Below are positions 21,164-30,116 of a DNA stretch of 64,000 nt, piece by piece. The DNA lies in NCBI GenBank assembly GCA_002898555.1, contig BEHR01000002.1, positions 62,001 to 126,000 of the forward strand. The letters are read 5' to 3'. The stretch is from a bacterium HR15. Lineage in GTDB: Bacteria > Armatimonadota > Fimbriimonadia > Fimbriimonadales > GBS-DC. Every line of letters begins with the position of its first letter. The first letter of the stretch is position 1. The position numbers and the translations under genes were made by a program. The notes below the pieces were generated by a model that worked only from the letters and a program-made list of their open reading frames with translations, did no database searches and was not told the DNA's origin.

Positions 21164-22246
21164 ATGGATTTTATGCCGATTCGACGGATTGACCATGTGC
21201 GCTTCTTCGTGAGCAACGCGAAGCAAGCCGCATATTTCTACCGCACCATGTTCGGCTTCGATGTGGTGGCTTACGCGGGACTGGAGACTGGTGTCCGACA
21301 CGAGGCTTCCTATGTGCTGCAGCAAAACGAGATTCGCTTTGTCATCACCGCGCCTTACAAAGGCGACCACCCCAAAGCTGACTGGCTGGTCCAACATGGC
21401 GACGGCGTGTGCGATATCGCTTTTGAGGTGGATGATGTGGTTCGCGCCTATAGCGAGGCGGTGCGGCGCGGCGCGCGCGGCTGCCAGGAACCCACGGTGA
21501 TTAAAGACGATGACGGCGAGGTGCATCTGGCTTCTATCCACACCTATGGCGATGTGGTTCATACCTTCATCAATCGCGACCGCTATAAGGGTGTCTTTAT
21601 GCCTGGCTTCAAGGAGATGTACGAACCGGGCGAACCCATCGGTGTGAAAGAGATTGACCATATCGTCGGCAATGTGGAACTGGGCAAAATGAACTACTGG
21701 GTCGACTTCTATCGCGAGGTGATGGGATTCGAACTGCTGGTCCACTTCTCCGATGAGGACATCAGCACCGAATATTCCGCCCTGATGTCGAAGGTGGTGC
21801 AGGATGGACGGGGCAAGATTAAGCTGCCTATCAATGAGCCTGCCGAAGGGCGCCGCAAATCGCAAATCGAGGAGTACCTCGAATACAATGCGGGTCCTGG
21901 CGTACAGCATATTGCCCTGCTGACCGACAACATTCTGGAAACGATGCGCCACCTGCGCGCCCGTGGAATGAAGTTCATCTATGTGCCATCCACCTACTAT
22001 GAAGACCTACCGGGGCGTGTGGGCACGATCGATGAGGACCTGAGGGCGTTAGCCGAGCTGGGCATCCTGGTCGACCGCGACGAGGAGGGCTATCTGCTGC
22101 AAACCTTCACCAAGACGGTGCAGGATCGCCCGACGCTCTTTTTCGAGATTATCCAGCGCAAGGGTTCGCGCGGCTTTGGCAAGGGCAACTTCAAGGCGCT
22201 GTTCGAAGCCATCGAGCGCGAGCAGGCGATGCGCGGGAATCTATAA
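21164..22246 (+). CDS. hppD: 4-hydroxyphenylpyruvate dioxygenase
   Basis: This Fe(II) enzyme converts 4-hydroxyphenylpyruvate to homogentisate in tyrosine breakdown. The 360-residue product has two vicinal-oxygen-chelate domains. The iron ligands are visible in the C-terminal half: His166 in KEIDHIVGNV, His249 in PGVQHIALL, and Glu328 in TLFFEIIQRKG. GAGGAGGTGA lies properly before the ATG at 21164, and the GTG at 21155 is part of that site. It is preceded by its own extended -10 and a leader hairpin. No homogentisate dioxygenase gene lies nearby. Its end overlaps the end of rnhB by six bases. Confidence 0.96.
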   Translation: MDFMPIRRIDHVRFFVSNAKQAAYFYRTMFGFDVVAYAGLETGVRHEASYVLQQNEIRFVITAPYKGDHPKADWLVQHGDGVCDIAFEVDDVVRAYSEAVRRGARGCQEPTVIKDDDGEVHLASIHTYGDVVHTFINRDRYKGVFMPGFKEMYEPGEPIGVKEIDHIVGNVELGKMNYWVDFYREVMGFELLVHFSDEDISTEYSALMSKVVQDGRGKIKLPINEPAEGRRKSQIEEYLEYNAGPGVQHIALLTDNILETMRHLRARGMKFIYVPSTYYEDLPGRVGTIDEDLRALAELGILVDRDEEGYLLQTFTKTVQDRPTLFFEIIQRKGSRGFGKGNFKALFEAIEREQAMRGNL

Positions 22247-22846
22247 GGCAAGTTGCGCCATCAAACTAACAATCGGTTCGAAAGTACGGCGGTGGATGGG
22301 CGAGGGACCTAACCGCTGCAGCTGGCGCAGGTGGAACGGGGTGGCGTAGCCCTTGTGCTGCGCGAAGCCATAGCCCGGATAGAGGCGATCGTACTCGCGC
22401 ATCAGGCGGTCGCGCACCACTTTTGCCACGATAGACGCCGCCGCGATGCGCTCATCCAGTGCGTCCCCATCGATAAGCGTCTGCTGAGGCAACGGGCAAT
22501 CGGGAACAGCATGGCGCCCGTCGATCAATAAGCCTTCGGGCAGGATGGGCAGCTGCTCTATTGCGCGGCGCATGGCTAACAGGCTGGCGCGTAGAATGTT
22601 CAGCTGTTCGATCTCGCGTGGGGTGGCGATGCCCACCGACCAAGCGATTGCCTCGCGCCGTATGGCGTCGAAGAGCTGCTCACGCATTGGCTCACTAAGC
22701 CGCTTGCTGTCCTGGATGCCACAGATCGAATGGCATGGGGGCAAGAGCACACACGCGGCAACCACCGGGCCTGCCAGCGGACCACGCCCTGCCTCATCCA
22801 CACCAGCGATGAGCTTCCCTGCCACCATCGAGCGTCGAGATTCCAT
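22241..22846 (-). CDS. rnhB: Ribonuclease HII
   Basis: RNase HII cleaves RNA in RNA-DNA hybrids and removes single ribonucleotides from DNA. The 201-residue protein shows the active-site motif AGVDEAGRGPLAGPVVAA with Asp17-Glu18, the DSKRLSE motif, and the later acidic residues in LIDGRH and DALDERIAAASIVAKV. YPGYGFAQHKGYAT is the typical C-terminal signature. MESRRSM or the internal MVAGKL could be the start. The gene is convergent with hppD. Confidence 0.96.
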   Translation of the reverse strand: MESRRSMVAGKLIAGVDEAGRGPLAGPVVAACVLLPPCHSICGIQDSKRLSEPMREQLFDAIRREAIAWSVGIATPREIEQLNILRASLLAMRRAIEQLPILPEGLLIDGRHAVPDCPLPQQTLIDGDALDERIAAASIVAKVVRDRLMREYDRLYPGYGFAQHKGYATPFHLRQLQRLGPSPIHRRTFEPIVSLMAQLAL

Positions 22847-22878
22847 GCGACCGCATCATTCTCCTACCTTTCAACAAG

Positions 22879-23058
22879 GTGGGTCCACAGAGCGGGCGGA
22901 CAGGCGATGCCTTGAAAAATCTGGACGAGACGCAAGCCTACCGCGCGGCGTTCACAGGCAGTGAGGGCGTCTATCGCAGCCGTGAGTTGCCGGGCTTTTG
23001 GCTGCGCGTGGAGTGGCTCTGGAAGCAACCGTCCCTTTTTGAAGTGCTGCGCGAATAG
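22879..23058 (+). pseudogene. Possible C-terminal remnant of a Uma2-family endonuclease gene
   Basis: One frame between rnhB and tdk encodes a run ending YRSRELPGFWLRVEWLWKQP then SLFEVLRE and a stop at 23058. This looks like the C-terminus of Uma2 (DUF820) restriction-endonuclease-fold proteins, which end in a LPGF.L....W pattern. No start codon or N-terminal core is present, so it would be a decayed fragment. The rest of the 343-bp gap holds nothing I can support. Confidence 0.35.
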
Positions 23059-23189
23059 GGGCTACACACCCCCTGAGAGCTTCCTCGCTGTGGCAAGATT
23101 TGTCGTCGGCCTCCCCAAGAGGGCATTCAAAAAAAACCATTGGCATAACAGGAGCAGCCCTGCATGGCGCGAATCTCTGTCTTGGGGAC

Positions 23190-23840
23190 ATGAGACCGCT
23201 GGGACAGTTGACGGTGATTTGCGGCAGCATGTTCGCGGGCAAGTCGGAGGAGTTGATTCGGCTGGTGCGACGCGCGATGTATGCCCGCAAGAAGGTGCAG
23301 GTGTTCAAGCACGCGCTGGACGACCGTTTTGACCGCACAGCCGTTGCCACCCATAATGGCGTGCAGCTCTCCGCGGTGCCTGTCCGCAATAGTCAGGAGT
23401 TAGCCGCGTTGATTGAACCCGACACCGACCTGATTGCCATCGAGGAGGCACAGTTTTTCGATGAGGGACTGATAGACCTGTGTGTGCAGCTGGCAGATGT
23501 GGGCAAGACGGTCATTGTGGCGGGACTGGACCAGGATTTCCGCAGGCAGCCGTTCGGCATCATGCCAACCCTGATGGCGCTGGCGGACGAGGTGGTCAAG
23601 TTGCGGGCGATTTGCGTGGTGTGCGGTCGCCCTGCCAGCCACACGCAGCGTTTGGTGGACGGTCGCCCCGCAGCGTGGGATGAGCCAACCATTTTGGTAG
23701 GCGCGGCAGACCACTATGAGGCACGCTGCCGCAACTGCCACCAAGTGCGCAAAGTGCCCCCTGCTTATCGCAACCGCCTGACTCTGCACAAGTTTCCGGG
23801 CAACGCCCGCCAGTCCCGCGTGAAGGAGCAAAGCCAATGA
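23190..23840 (+). CDS. tdk: Thymidine kinase, type II
   Basis: Tdk phosphorylates thymidine in the salvage of dTMP. The start at 23190 gives 216 residues, the usual length, beginning [20 protein letters not shown] with the P-loop SMFAGKS. The Walker B-like region is [14 protein letters not shown], and the lasso and zinc-binding cysteines occur as CVVCG and CRNCH. GGGG precedes the ATG weakly. An upstream frame of 30 codons is unsupported. Its stop overlaps the next gene by ATGA. Confidence 0.96.
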   Translation: MRPLGQLTVICGSMFAGKSEELIRLVRRAMYARKKVQVFKHALDDRFDRTAVATHNGVQLSAVPVRNSQELAALIEPDTDLIAIEEAQFFDEGLIDLCVQLADVGKTVIVAGLDQDFRRQPFGIMPTLMALADEVVKLRAICVVCGRPASHTQRLVDGRPAAWDEPTILVGAADHYEARCRNCHQVRKVPPAYRNRLTLHKFPGNARQSRVKEQSQ

Positions 23841-24388
23841 TCCTGCGATGGTCGGGAGCGGTCGCTTATGATGATGAGCAAGCGCGCCAGCGGTTGCAAA
23901 GTTATTTGGAAACCATCGGCTACCGTTGCGTGCAGCGTGAGCCGGAACTGTTGATGCGGCGTGGCTCGCTCTGGCGCGGGTTCGTCAGCGCGTCGCCACG
24001 CCAGATCTTGACGGGCATCGTTGCTCGCACCCAGCCGTGGGGGGCGCATACGCTCGTGGATGTGGATCTGTATATCTTTCAGCGGGGACGCAGCTGGCGC
24101 GAGTCGGATGCCGAGCTGCTGGTGGAGGAGGCACGCGAGATGATACGCTACCTGCAGGAGGGCGACGCCGACTTCGAACGGCTTAACCAGATCGAACGCC
24201 GCGCTGTGCGCCAAGCTCAGCGAGCCGCGCTCCTGACCCTTGCCCTCGTGGCGGTGCTCTCCCTCCTTGTGGGGGGAGCACTGGTTGCCCTGCAGATGCC
24301 GTTCCCACTTGCCGCTGTGGTGGGCGGCTTGATTGGGGGAGTGGCTGCGGGCTTCTTTTTTAGCCTCCTCACGCGCCACCGTGGATAG
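23837..24388 (+). CDS. Small membrane protein of unknown function
   Basis: A 183-residue protein with a soluble N-terminal half of mixed alpha/beta appearance and two C-terminal transmembrane helices ([20 protein letters not shown] and a [18 protein letters not shown] run). An amphipathic, charged stretch ([20 protein letters not shown]) precedes the helices. It is translationally coupled to tdk by a four-base overlap. I do not recognise the family. Confidence 0.65.
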   Translation: MILRWSGAVAYDDEQARQRLQSYLETIGYRCVQREPELLMRRGSLWRGFVSASPRQILTGIVARTQPWGAHTLVDVDLYIFQRGRSWRESDAELLVEEAREMIRYLQEGDADFERLNQIERRAVRQAQRAALLTLALVAVLSLLVGGALVALQMPFPLAAVVGGLIGGVAAGFFFSLLTRHRG

Positions 24389-24421
24389 ATCCCAGCCAAG
24401 CAGGAAACGCGGAGGATGCCC

Positions 24422-24429
24422 CGTATAAT
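24422..24429 (+). promoter_or_regulatory. -10 element upstream of a dockerin gene
   Basis: CGTATAAT with TATAAT at 24424-24429 lies about 70 bp before the start at 24500. Confidence 0.35.
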
Positions 24430-24499
24430 TTTGCATGCTCGGACAAGTCCGCCATGTCAGGCAGGTTGGACACACTGCAAAAAGAGGAGGCTACTTGCT

Positions 24500-26191
24500 A
24501 TGCGAAACGGCTTGTGGCTTGTGGTGACCCTTGTAGTGGCAGCTGCCTTCGGGCAGCGGCTTGAAGGCTGGGATGTGCGTACCGATAGCGGTACTCGCTT
24601 CGATGCGCTTATTGGCAGCGGGCTGAACTCGTTCCAGTGGGGGCAGCTCCGTGGTCAAGAGAATGTGCCGCCGCGCTTCGCTCGCCACGCCTACATTCGG
24701 AACATTCGCGTTATCGATGGGGGCGACCCATTTGGGCGTGTTGCGATCCTCTGGAGCGGCTGGGAAGGCAACGGCACCGACCGCACCGAATACTGGATTC
24801 GCGACGGCTATAAAGCTCCCCCTGTCTACGAAGCCGCCCAAGTCGGACGCATCTGGAGCAGCAACGACCTGTTCCGTATCCGCATGTGGAACGAGCAATA
24901 TTTCAGCTGGCAGCCGCGTAGCGTGGTGGTCAGCGTCTATGCGGCGAATGCTCCCACACCGACTATCGCCTCCATGACCACGCCCAGCTGGACCGACCTG
25001 AGCGGTTTGGACCTGCTTCCGAACCGCCCTGGCATCCAGATCGACCCAGGGCAGACGCCCAGCGTCGATATGGCGGTGCTGTTCGGTTCCTATACAGTGC
25101 GTCGCGCATGGGTGCAGGGGCTGAAACGAGTGCGGCAGCTGGATCAGTACGAAACCGAGAGCCGCCCCTCCCCGTTTCGCGACCAGGTGCGGCTGCAAGC
25201 ATCGTTCAGCACACGCATTAATGGTGAGCCGAGCGAGCCAAGCGCTACCGCTGACCACTTGCTGGACTGGGCGCCGTTGGATGGTGTGGTTGATCGTCCC
25301 ATCCCCGCCTATGGCGGCAGCTGGACGATCCCGCTGGCAGGTCTACCGCGCGGCACGGTCATCAGTTTCGACATGAATGTGGCGGTGCGTCACCTGCCGT
25401 TTGACCAGAACGGTCAGCCGATACCCCCTGCGCCGCGTCGCCCAGTGGACGACCTGCGCGAGTCGGATCGGGTCTACTTTGACTTGCGCGGGCTAACCTA
25501 TAGCTACTCGGGTGCGATTAGTGGGGGAGGCGTCGTCTCCGATGAAGATGCACCGCCCGTCTGTATCCCGAAGCAGCCCGGCACTTTAGACATCACGCTG
25601 AACCTGCAAGATTTCGGCTTGCCTTATAACATTAGTATCACGCTGGCGGGGCGCGCTCTCAGCGATGATGTGGTGGAATGGTCCACCGACTTCTACCCCA
25701 ACCTCTGCATCACGGTGGAGGGCGTGCAGGTCAAAGTCAAGCGCATCTGGGGCAAGCTTACAGCTCGGCTAACGCGCCGTCCCTACTTTGTGGAGCCGCT
25801 TTGCGGGCGCACTTTCAATTTGACCATTGTGCCGTTCGGGGGTGACAGTGGCAATTGGCTCAACGGCGAGTTCTATGCCCTGTGCCAGGAGTACGACTTC
25901 ACGCGCGTGAATGCGCAGGTACGCTCGATAGACTACTATGCCACCAGCGGCATCGACTATGAACCACCCGACCCACGCCTGCTGTATCAGCGGACACGCT
26001 CGCAATGGCTGGAGCTGATTCTGCAGGGCGATGTGAACGGCGACGGTTGCGTGGATGATGCCGAGCTTTTGCGAGTGCTGTTCGCCTTCGGGCAAAGTGG
26101 TTCGAATCTGCCAGAGGATTTGAATGGCGACAATATGGTCGACGATGCCGACCTGCTGATTGCGCTGTTCAACTTTGGACGGTGCTACTAA
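24500..26191 (+). CDS. Exported protein with dockerin-like C-terminus
   Basis: A 563-residue secreted protein. The signal peptide is MRNGLWLVVTLVVAAAFGQ. The body is beta-rich with many aromatic residues and no recognised catalytic domain. The C-terminal 55 residues hold two calcium loops, GDVNGDGCVDDAELL and EDLNGDNMVDDADLL, ending NFGRCY. Cys occurs in the first loop and near the end, as in the other dockerin proteins here. The start at 24500 is preceded by AGGAGG at 12 bases; the open frame continues 28 codons upstream. It lies 24 bp upstream of folE2. Confidence 0.7.
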   Translation: MRNGLWLVVTLVVAAAFGQRLEGWDVRTDSGTRFDALIGSGLNSFQWGQLRGQENVPPRFARHAYIRNIRVIDGGDPFGRVAILWSGWEGNGTDRTEYWIRDGYKAPPVYEAAQVGRIWSSNDLFRIRMWNEQYFSWQPRSVVVSVYAANAPTPTIASMTTPSWTDLSGLDLLPNRPGIQIDPGQTPSVDMAVLFGSYTVRRAWVQGLKRVRQLDQYETESRPSPFRDQVRLQASFSTRINGEPSEPSATADHLLDWAPLDGVVDRPIPAYGGSWTIPLAGLPRGTVISFDMNVAVRHLPFDQNGQPIPPAPRRPVDDLRESDRVYFDLRGLTYSYSGAISGGGVVSDEDAPPVCIPKQPGTLDITLNLQDFGLPYNISITLAGRALSDDVVEWSTDFYPNLCITVEGVQVKVKRIWGKLTARLTRRPYFVEPLCGRTFNLTIVPFGGDSGNWLNGEFYALCQEYDFTRVNAQVRSIDYYATSGIDYEPPDPRLLYQRTRSQWLELILQGDVNGDGCVDDAELLRVLFAFGQSGSNLPEDLNGDNMVDDADLLIALFNFGRCY

Positions 26192-26198
26192 GCAGGTG

Positions 26199-26206
26199 GG
26201 TATCAT
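26199..26206 (+). promoter_or_regulatory. Extended -10 element for the folE2-znuCB cluster
   Basis: GGTATCAT with TATCAT at 26201-26206 ends nine bp before the folE2 ATG, so the transcript would be leaderless or nearly so. No clear Zur operator was found. Confidence 0.4.
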
Positions 26207-26215
26207 ATAGGCGAT

Positions 26216-27022
26216 ATGCGATCGGTGTTTGAACAGTTGCCCGATGTGGCGATGGAGATGGACTCGCGCGGCGTCGCGCTTCAAGCGGTGGGCATTCGGG
26301 AACTACGCCTTCCGTTGAGGCTTCTCACACCCACAGGTGCGGAACAGGCAGTCGTTGCCAGCGTGGAATTGAGCGTCGATATCGAGGCAAATCAACGCGG
26401 TACGCACATGAGCCGTCTGGTGGAGACACTTTATGAATGGACCGCTCAGCCTCTGTCACCGGCGGATGTGCGCACGCTGTTGCAACTCACCCAGGAGCGG
26501 CTGGGAAGTCGTCGTGCCCATCTGCGCATGCGTTTTCCCTACTTTCTGCCCCTTGCTGCCCCCGTTACCGGCGCGCCAGGGTTGCTCGATGTAGAAGTAG
26601 AGTGGGATGCGCAGTTGAATAACGGCGCGTCGTGCAGCACCACCTCCTTTGAGGTGCCCGCGCTGACGCTCTGCCCGTGCAGCAAAGCGATTGCCGATTT
26701 TGGGGCACACAATCAGCGTGCGCTGGTGCGCCTCTGGCTGCAGACGAAAGAGCGCACACTGCTACTACCCGATGATTACCTCCCGCTGATTGAGCAGTCC
26801 GTCAGCGCACTGGTCTATCCTGTGTTGAAGCGTCCCGATGAGAAGTTCGTTACCGAGAAGACCTACGAGACACCGCGCTTTGTGGAAGATGTGGTGCGCG
26901 AGCTGGTGCTGCGCTTGCAGGGGCGTGAGGAGCTGCGTTGGTTCCGCGTCGAATGCGAATCGATCGAGTCGATTCATAACCATAACGCTTTCGCGGTTTA
27001 CGAGGAGCCGCGCCCGAAATAG
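26216..27022 (+). CDS. folE2: GTP cyclohydrolase FolE2 (type IB)
   Basis: FolE2 makes 7,8-dihydroneopterin triphosphate from GTP, the first step of folate and queuosine precursor synthesis. The 268-residue protein has the family motifs RGTHMSR near 62-68, the cysteine motif LCPCSK near 157-162, and ESIHNHNAFA near the C-terminus. In other bacteria this enzyme replaces zinc-dependent FolE when zinc is scarce. Placement directly before znuC-znuB supports that role here. A short promoter overlaps the gap to the upstream dockerin gene, so the unit probably starts here. Confidence 0.95.
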   Translation: MRSVFEQLPDVAMEMDSRGVALQAVGIRELRLPLRLLTPTGAEQAVVASVELSVDIEANQRGTHMSRLVETLYEWTAQPLSPADVRTLLQLTQERLGSRRAHLRMRFPYFLPLAAPVTGAPGLLDVEVEWDAQLNNGASCSTTSFEVPALTLCPCSKAIADFGAHNQRALVRLWLQTKERTLLLPDDYLPLIEQSVSALVYPVLKRPDEKFVTEKTYETPRFVEDVVRELVLRLQGREELRWFRVECESIESIHNHNAFAVYEEPRPK

Positions 27023-27032
27023 TGCATAGCGA

Positions 27033-27758
27033 ATGGTGAATCTGCTGGAAGTGCGGGATTTGAGCGTTTCGCTGGGCGGACGCTGGGTGTTGGAGGGTGT
27101 CTCGCTGAGTGTGGGCGAGGGCGAGCTGGTCGCTCTTATCGGTCCAAACGGCGCAGGCAAAACGACCCTACTGCGTGTGGCGTTGGGATTAATCCCCTAT
27201 CAGCGAGGCGAGGTGCGCGTGCTGGGCAAGCCACCTGCAAAACTCACGCCTGCCGATCGCGCCCGCATCGGCTATGTACCTCAAGCGCTGCAATTTGATC
27301 GCTCGATGCCGCTTTTGGTCTCTGAACTGCTGCGAGCAATGCTGGGTGAGGCATTTGCCCGCCGCGCGCTGCTGCAACATGTGTTGCAGGCGGTGGATGC
27401 GGAACATCTGCTGGACAGGGAGGTGCGCGCCCTTTCGGGAGGCGAGCTGCAGCGGGTGGTGGTCGCTGCCGCGCTGGCGCTGGAGCCGCGCCTATTGCTA
27501 TTGGATGAGCCAGCCACCGGCATCGATGTGGGCGTGCGACTGCAGTTCTATGACCTGATCGAGGAGCAGCGCAAGCAGCGGAGCATCGGGGCACTGGTCG
27601 TATCACACGATTTAAGCATCGTGAGCCGCTATGCGACGCGTGTCGTGTGCATTCACCACCGCTTGCTCTGTACAGGCACGCCCCAAGAGGTGCTCCAAGT
27701 GCCTATTATAGAAGAACTATATGGGCATCCCGTGTCGGTGTACCACCATGAGCACTGA
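27033..27758 (+). CDS. znuC: Zinc/manganese ABC transporter ATP-binding protein
   Basis: The ATPase of an ABC-type metal importer (241 residues). Walker A IGPNGAGKTT is near 36-45, the signature LSGGELQRV is near 135-143 and Walker B LLLLDEPATGID near 153-164. This pattern matches the ZnuC/MntB/TroB group. It begins ten bases after the folE2 stop. The bases around its ATG (AGCGAATGGTGAAT) match one of the dispersed repeats. The metal specificity is inferred from the folE2 neighbour. The binding protein ZnuA is not in this window. Confidence 0.85.
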   Translation: MVNLLEVRDLSVSLGGRWVLEGVSLSVGEGELVALIGPNGAGKTTLLRVALGLIPYQRGEVRVLGKPPAKLTPADRARIGYVPQALQFDRSMPLLVSELLRAMLGEAFARRALLQHVLQAVDAEHLLDREVRALSGGELQRVVVAAALALEPRLLLLDEPATGIDVGVRLQFYDLIEEQRKQRSIGALVVSHDLSIVSRYATRVVCIHHRLLCTGTPQEVLQVPIIEELYGHPVSVYHHEH

Positions 27759-27795
27759 ATCGGGATGTTCGACCACTTTACTAGGAGCTATTAAC

Positions 27796-28608
27796 ATGCT
27801 GGATTGGTTCGCCTTTGATTTTGTGCGGAATGCGCTGCTGGCAATGGTGCTGCTGGCAGTGTTTTATCCGTTAATGGGCGTTTATGTAGTGGGTCAGCGT
27901 GTGGCGTATTTTGGCGATGCGGTGGCGCATTCGGCATTTGCGGGGGCAGCGCTGGCAGCAATACTGGACTGGCAGATGGGCGTGGTACTTCTCATCACCG
28001 CGCCGTTGTTCGCGCTGTTAATTGCCTGGTTCCAATGGCGCACGAACTTGCCAACCGATGTGCTGTTGGTAGTCGTCATCACAAGCGTTTCGGCAGCGGG
28101 GATTGCCCTGGTGAGCCTGTTGGAAACGCCCCTATCGCTTGGCGCGTTGCTGTTCGGTGATCTCTTAGCGATTGAGCGCAGCGATTTGTGGCGATTGCTG
28201 GCAGTGGATTGCTTCGGGGTAGCGATGTTGCTGTGGCTCACTCGCCCACTGATTCGGATTGGGTTCCATCGCGAGCTGGCGCAAGCGCAAGGGGTGCCCG
28301 TGCGCGCCGTGGAGACCCTGTTTCTGGTTGGGCTGGCGTTGGTGGTCGCCGTGGGCATTCGGGCGGTGGGTATCCTGCCCATGAGTGCGCTGCTGGTGCT
28401 GCCTGCTGCCGCGGCACGCGCGATGAGTCGGAGTTTTCGTGGCATGCTGTTTATCAGTGCCATCATAGGTTGGCTCTGCCTGATCCTGGGGTTTGGGCTG
28501 GCACTCTGGCAGCCGATTCCGCCGGGCGCAGCGGTTGCACTGGTTGCCTCAATAGTGTTCGTTCTGACGGCAGGCGTCGCCCCCTCGCGAAAGGAGCGTG
28601 GATGGTGA
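27796..28608 (+). CDS. znuB: Zinc/manganese ABC transporter permease
   Basis: An ABC-3 family permease of 270 residues with about eight hydrophobic segments. The YVVGQRVAYFGDAVAHSAFA stretch is the typical family signature, followed by GVPVRAVETLFLVGLALVVA near the coupling helix. GGAG precedes the ATG at 27796; an open frame of 25 further codons upstream overlaps the znuC end but lacks the family pattern. It is the membrane partner of the preceding ATPase. Confidence 0.9.
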   Translation: MLDWFAFDFVRNALLAMVLLAVFYPLMGVYVVGQRVAYFGDAVAHSAFAGAALAAILDWQMGVVLLITAPLFALLIAWFQWRTNLPTDVLLVVVITSVSAAGIALVSLLETPLSLGALLFGDLLAIERSDLWRLLAVDCFGVAMLLWLTRPLIRIGFHRELAQAQGVPVRAVETLFLVGLALVVAVGIRAVGILPMSALLVLPAAAARAMSRSFRGMLFISAIIGWLCLILGFGLALWQPIPPGAAVALVASIVFVLTAGVAPSRKERGW

Positions 28609-29057
28609 GGATGAAACGCGCCGTGCCGATCCTCTGCTGGTTGCTCTGGATGGGATTGATTTTTCATTTCTCATCGGTGGACTGGAGCGGGGCACGCACT
28701 GCCTCGCTGCTGGAGGCGATTTTGGCAAGCTGGTGTCCTACTCTTGCGCGCACCCTCACCGAGAGTCAAGTGGAGGCGTTGAACTTTGTCATGCGTAAAA
28801 TAGCGCATTTTACCGAGTATGGGATGCTCATGTTGTTGGGCTATTGGGCATTGCGGCGCGGGCTGGGCTATGCGCCTCAACCCGCGCGTCGCGGGGCAAT
28901 CTGGACCAGCATCGCCTACGCCATGCTGGATGAGCTGCATCAGCGGTTCGTGCCCGGTCGCACGGGCAACGGAATGGATGTGCTGATTGATGCGGCGGGC
29001 GTGCTGTTTGTTGCATGGCTCATTAAACGGCGATGGTCTCGCCCGGACGCATCGTGA
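28602..29057 (+). CDS. VanZ-family membrane protein
   Basis: A 151-residue membrane protein with an N-terminal helix (RAVPILCWLLWMGLIFHFSS) and the VanZ signature: a histidine in RKIAHFTEYGMLMLLGYWAL, then YAMLDELHQRFVPGRTGNGM and DVLIDAAGVL. VanZ-type proteins are linked to envelope functions including teicoplanin resistance, but most are uncharacterised. AAAGGAG precedes the ATG at 28602; the start overlaps the znuB stop, suggesting cotranscription with the zinc cluster. Its 3' end overlaps the convergent hydrolase by 35 bp. Confidence 0.85.
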   Translation: MVRMKRAVPILCWLLWMGLIFHFSSVDWSGARTASLLEAILASWCPTLARTLTESQVEALNFVMRKIAHFTEYGMLMLLGYWALRRGLGYAPQPARRGAIWTSIAYAMLDELHQRFVPGRTGNGMDVLIDAAGVLFVAWLIKRRWSRPDAS

Positions 29058-29727
29058 TAATCTCCAGCCCTTCGATGTCGCGTGTCTCCTCACGCAGCTG
29101 CTCCGGTGTACCGGTCAGTAGTGGGAAAGTGCCCCAGTGCATCGGGATCACGCGCTTCACACCAAGCAGCCGAATGGCATAGGCTGCCTCGCGCGGCCCC
29201 ATCGTGAACAGGTCGCCAATCGGGAGCATTGCCAAGTCGGGGCGGTAGAGTTCCCCGATGAGCCGCATATCACCAAACAGGCATGTGTCGCCTGCATGAT
29301 AAAGGGTGAAGCCATCCTCCAGCCGAATGACGAACCCGACAGGCTCGCCCGCATAATGGAGCTGCCCCCCATCATCCAGTCCGCCACTGTGGAAAGCGTT
29401 CACCATCGTGACCGCGATACCCTCGTAATAGGCTGTACCACCCTTGTTCATCGGTTGCACCTTCTGGACCCCATGCCGATTCAGGTGCAAGTAAATCTCG
29501 TAGATTGCCATAATGGTCGGTGAGAACTGCTTCGCAATGCGCACGGCATCCCCGAAGTGGTCAGAGTGCCCATGGGTGATGAGCATGAGGTCCACTTTAG
29601 GCAGCGTCTTCTCGCTTTCGGGGCAGGCAGGATTACCGTAGACCCACGGGTCAATCAGAATGTGCTTGCCCTGAGGTGATTCCACCAGAAAGGTCGCGTG
29701 TCCAAACCACTTGATGCGCGTAGCCAT
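29023..29727 (-). CDS. Metal-dependent hydrolase, UPF0173 type
   Basis: A 234-residue metallo-beta-lactamase-fold protein beginning MATRIKWFGHATFLVES, the UPF0173 signature. Metal motifs include ITHGHSDHFGDAV (HxHxDH), AFHSGG, a DTCLFGDM aspartate and PMHWGTFPLL. Start at 29727 is fixed by AGGAGGTGA; the GTG at 29736 overlaps that site. Substrate unknown. It is convergent with the VanZ gene. Confidence 0.9.
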   Translation of the reverse strand: MATRIKWFGHATFLVESPQGKHILIDPWVYGNPACPESEKTLPKVDLMLITHGHSDHFGDAVRIAKQFSPTIMAIYEIYLHLNRHGVQKVQPMNKGGTAYYEGIAVTMVNAFHSGGLDDGGQLHYAGEPVGFVIRLEDGFTLYHAGDTCLFGDMRLIGELYRPDLAMLPIGDLFTMGPREAAYAIRLLGVKRVIPMHWGTFPLLTGTPEQLREETRDIEGLEIITMRPGETIAV

Positions 29728-29739
29728 GTGATTCACCTC

Positions 29740-30080
29740 CTGTGGAATAGATTTTACCCGACAAAAAGCGGTCCATCCTCAAAAAGGGCATAGCTCCTTC
29801 GCTGCACTCAGAATGAAAAAGCAGCCCCACCCTTCCTTGAGAGGCTGTTTAATAAAGCAGATGGGTCGATTTCGAGAATCAGCCCCACCCGGCGCTGGAT
29901 CGTGCCGGGCATGTCTATATAGGTTGCCTCGCCGACTGGAGCAATACCGATTAGACGAGGGCAGGCACAGGCTCGCCCTGCGCTATGCGCAACCGTTCCT
30001 CGATGCCGCGCGCCGCCACCATGGCAGCGCGATCCGCGACCCCATCATAGAACAGCAGTCGCCCGTCACCTATTTTTTGT
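29740..30080. other. Gap before sucC with short repeats and a possible remnant
   Basis: No intact gene was found. The sequence CTTCGCTGCACTCAGAATGA (29797-29816) is one of a dispersed trio of repeats. The phrase CAGCCCCACCC occurs twice, about 60 bp apart. A minus-strand frame, 29951 to about 30075, encodes RLLFYDGVADRAAMVAARG and a further helical stretch with a stop, but without a start or recognised family; it may be a gene remnant. Confidence 0.3.
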
Positions 30081-30087
30081 TTCCTCA

Positions 30088-30095
30088 GGTATAAT
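30088..30095 (+). promoter_or_regulatory. Extended -10 element upstream of sucC
   Basis: GGTATAAT ends 21 bp before the sucC ATG. There is no matching -35 hexamer. Confidence 0.55.
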
Positions 30096-30116
30096 CCCCG
30101 CGTAAGGAGCTAAAGG

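Noticed and set aside
26191-26216. A possible Zur operator before folE2
   Set aside because: Only short TATC/GATA symmetry is present; it does not match known Zur boxes well enough.
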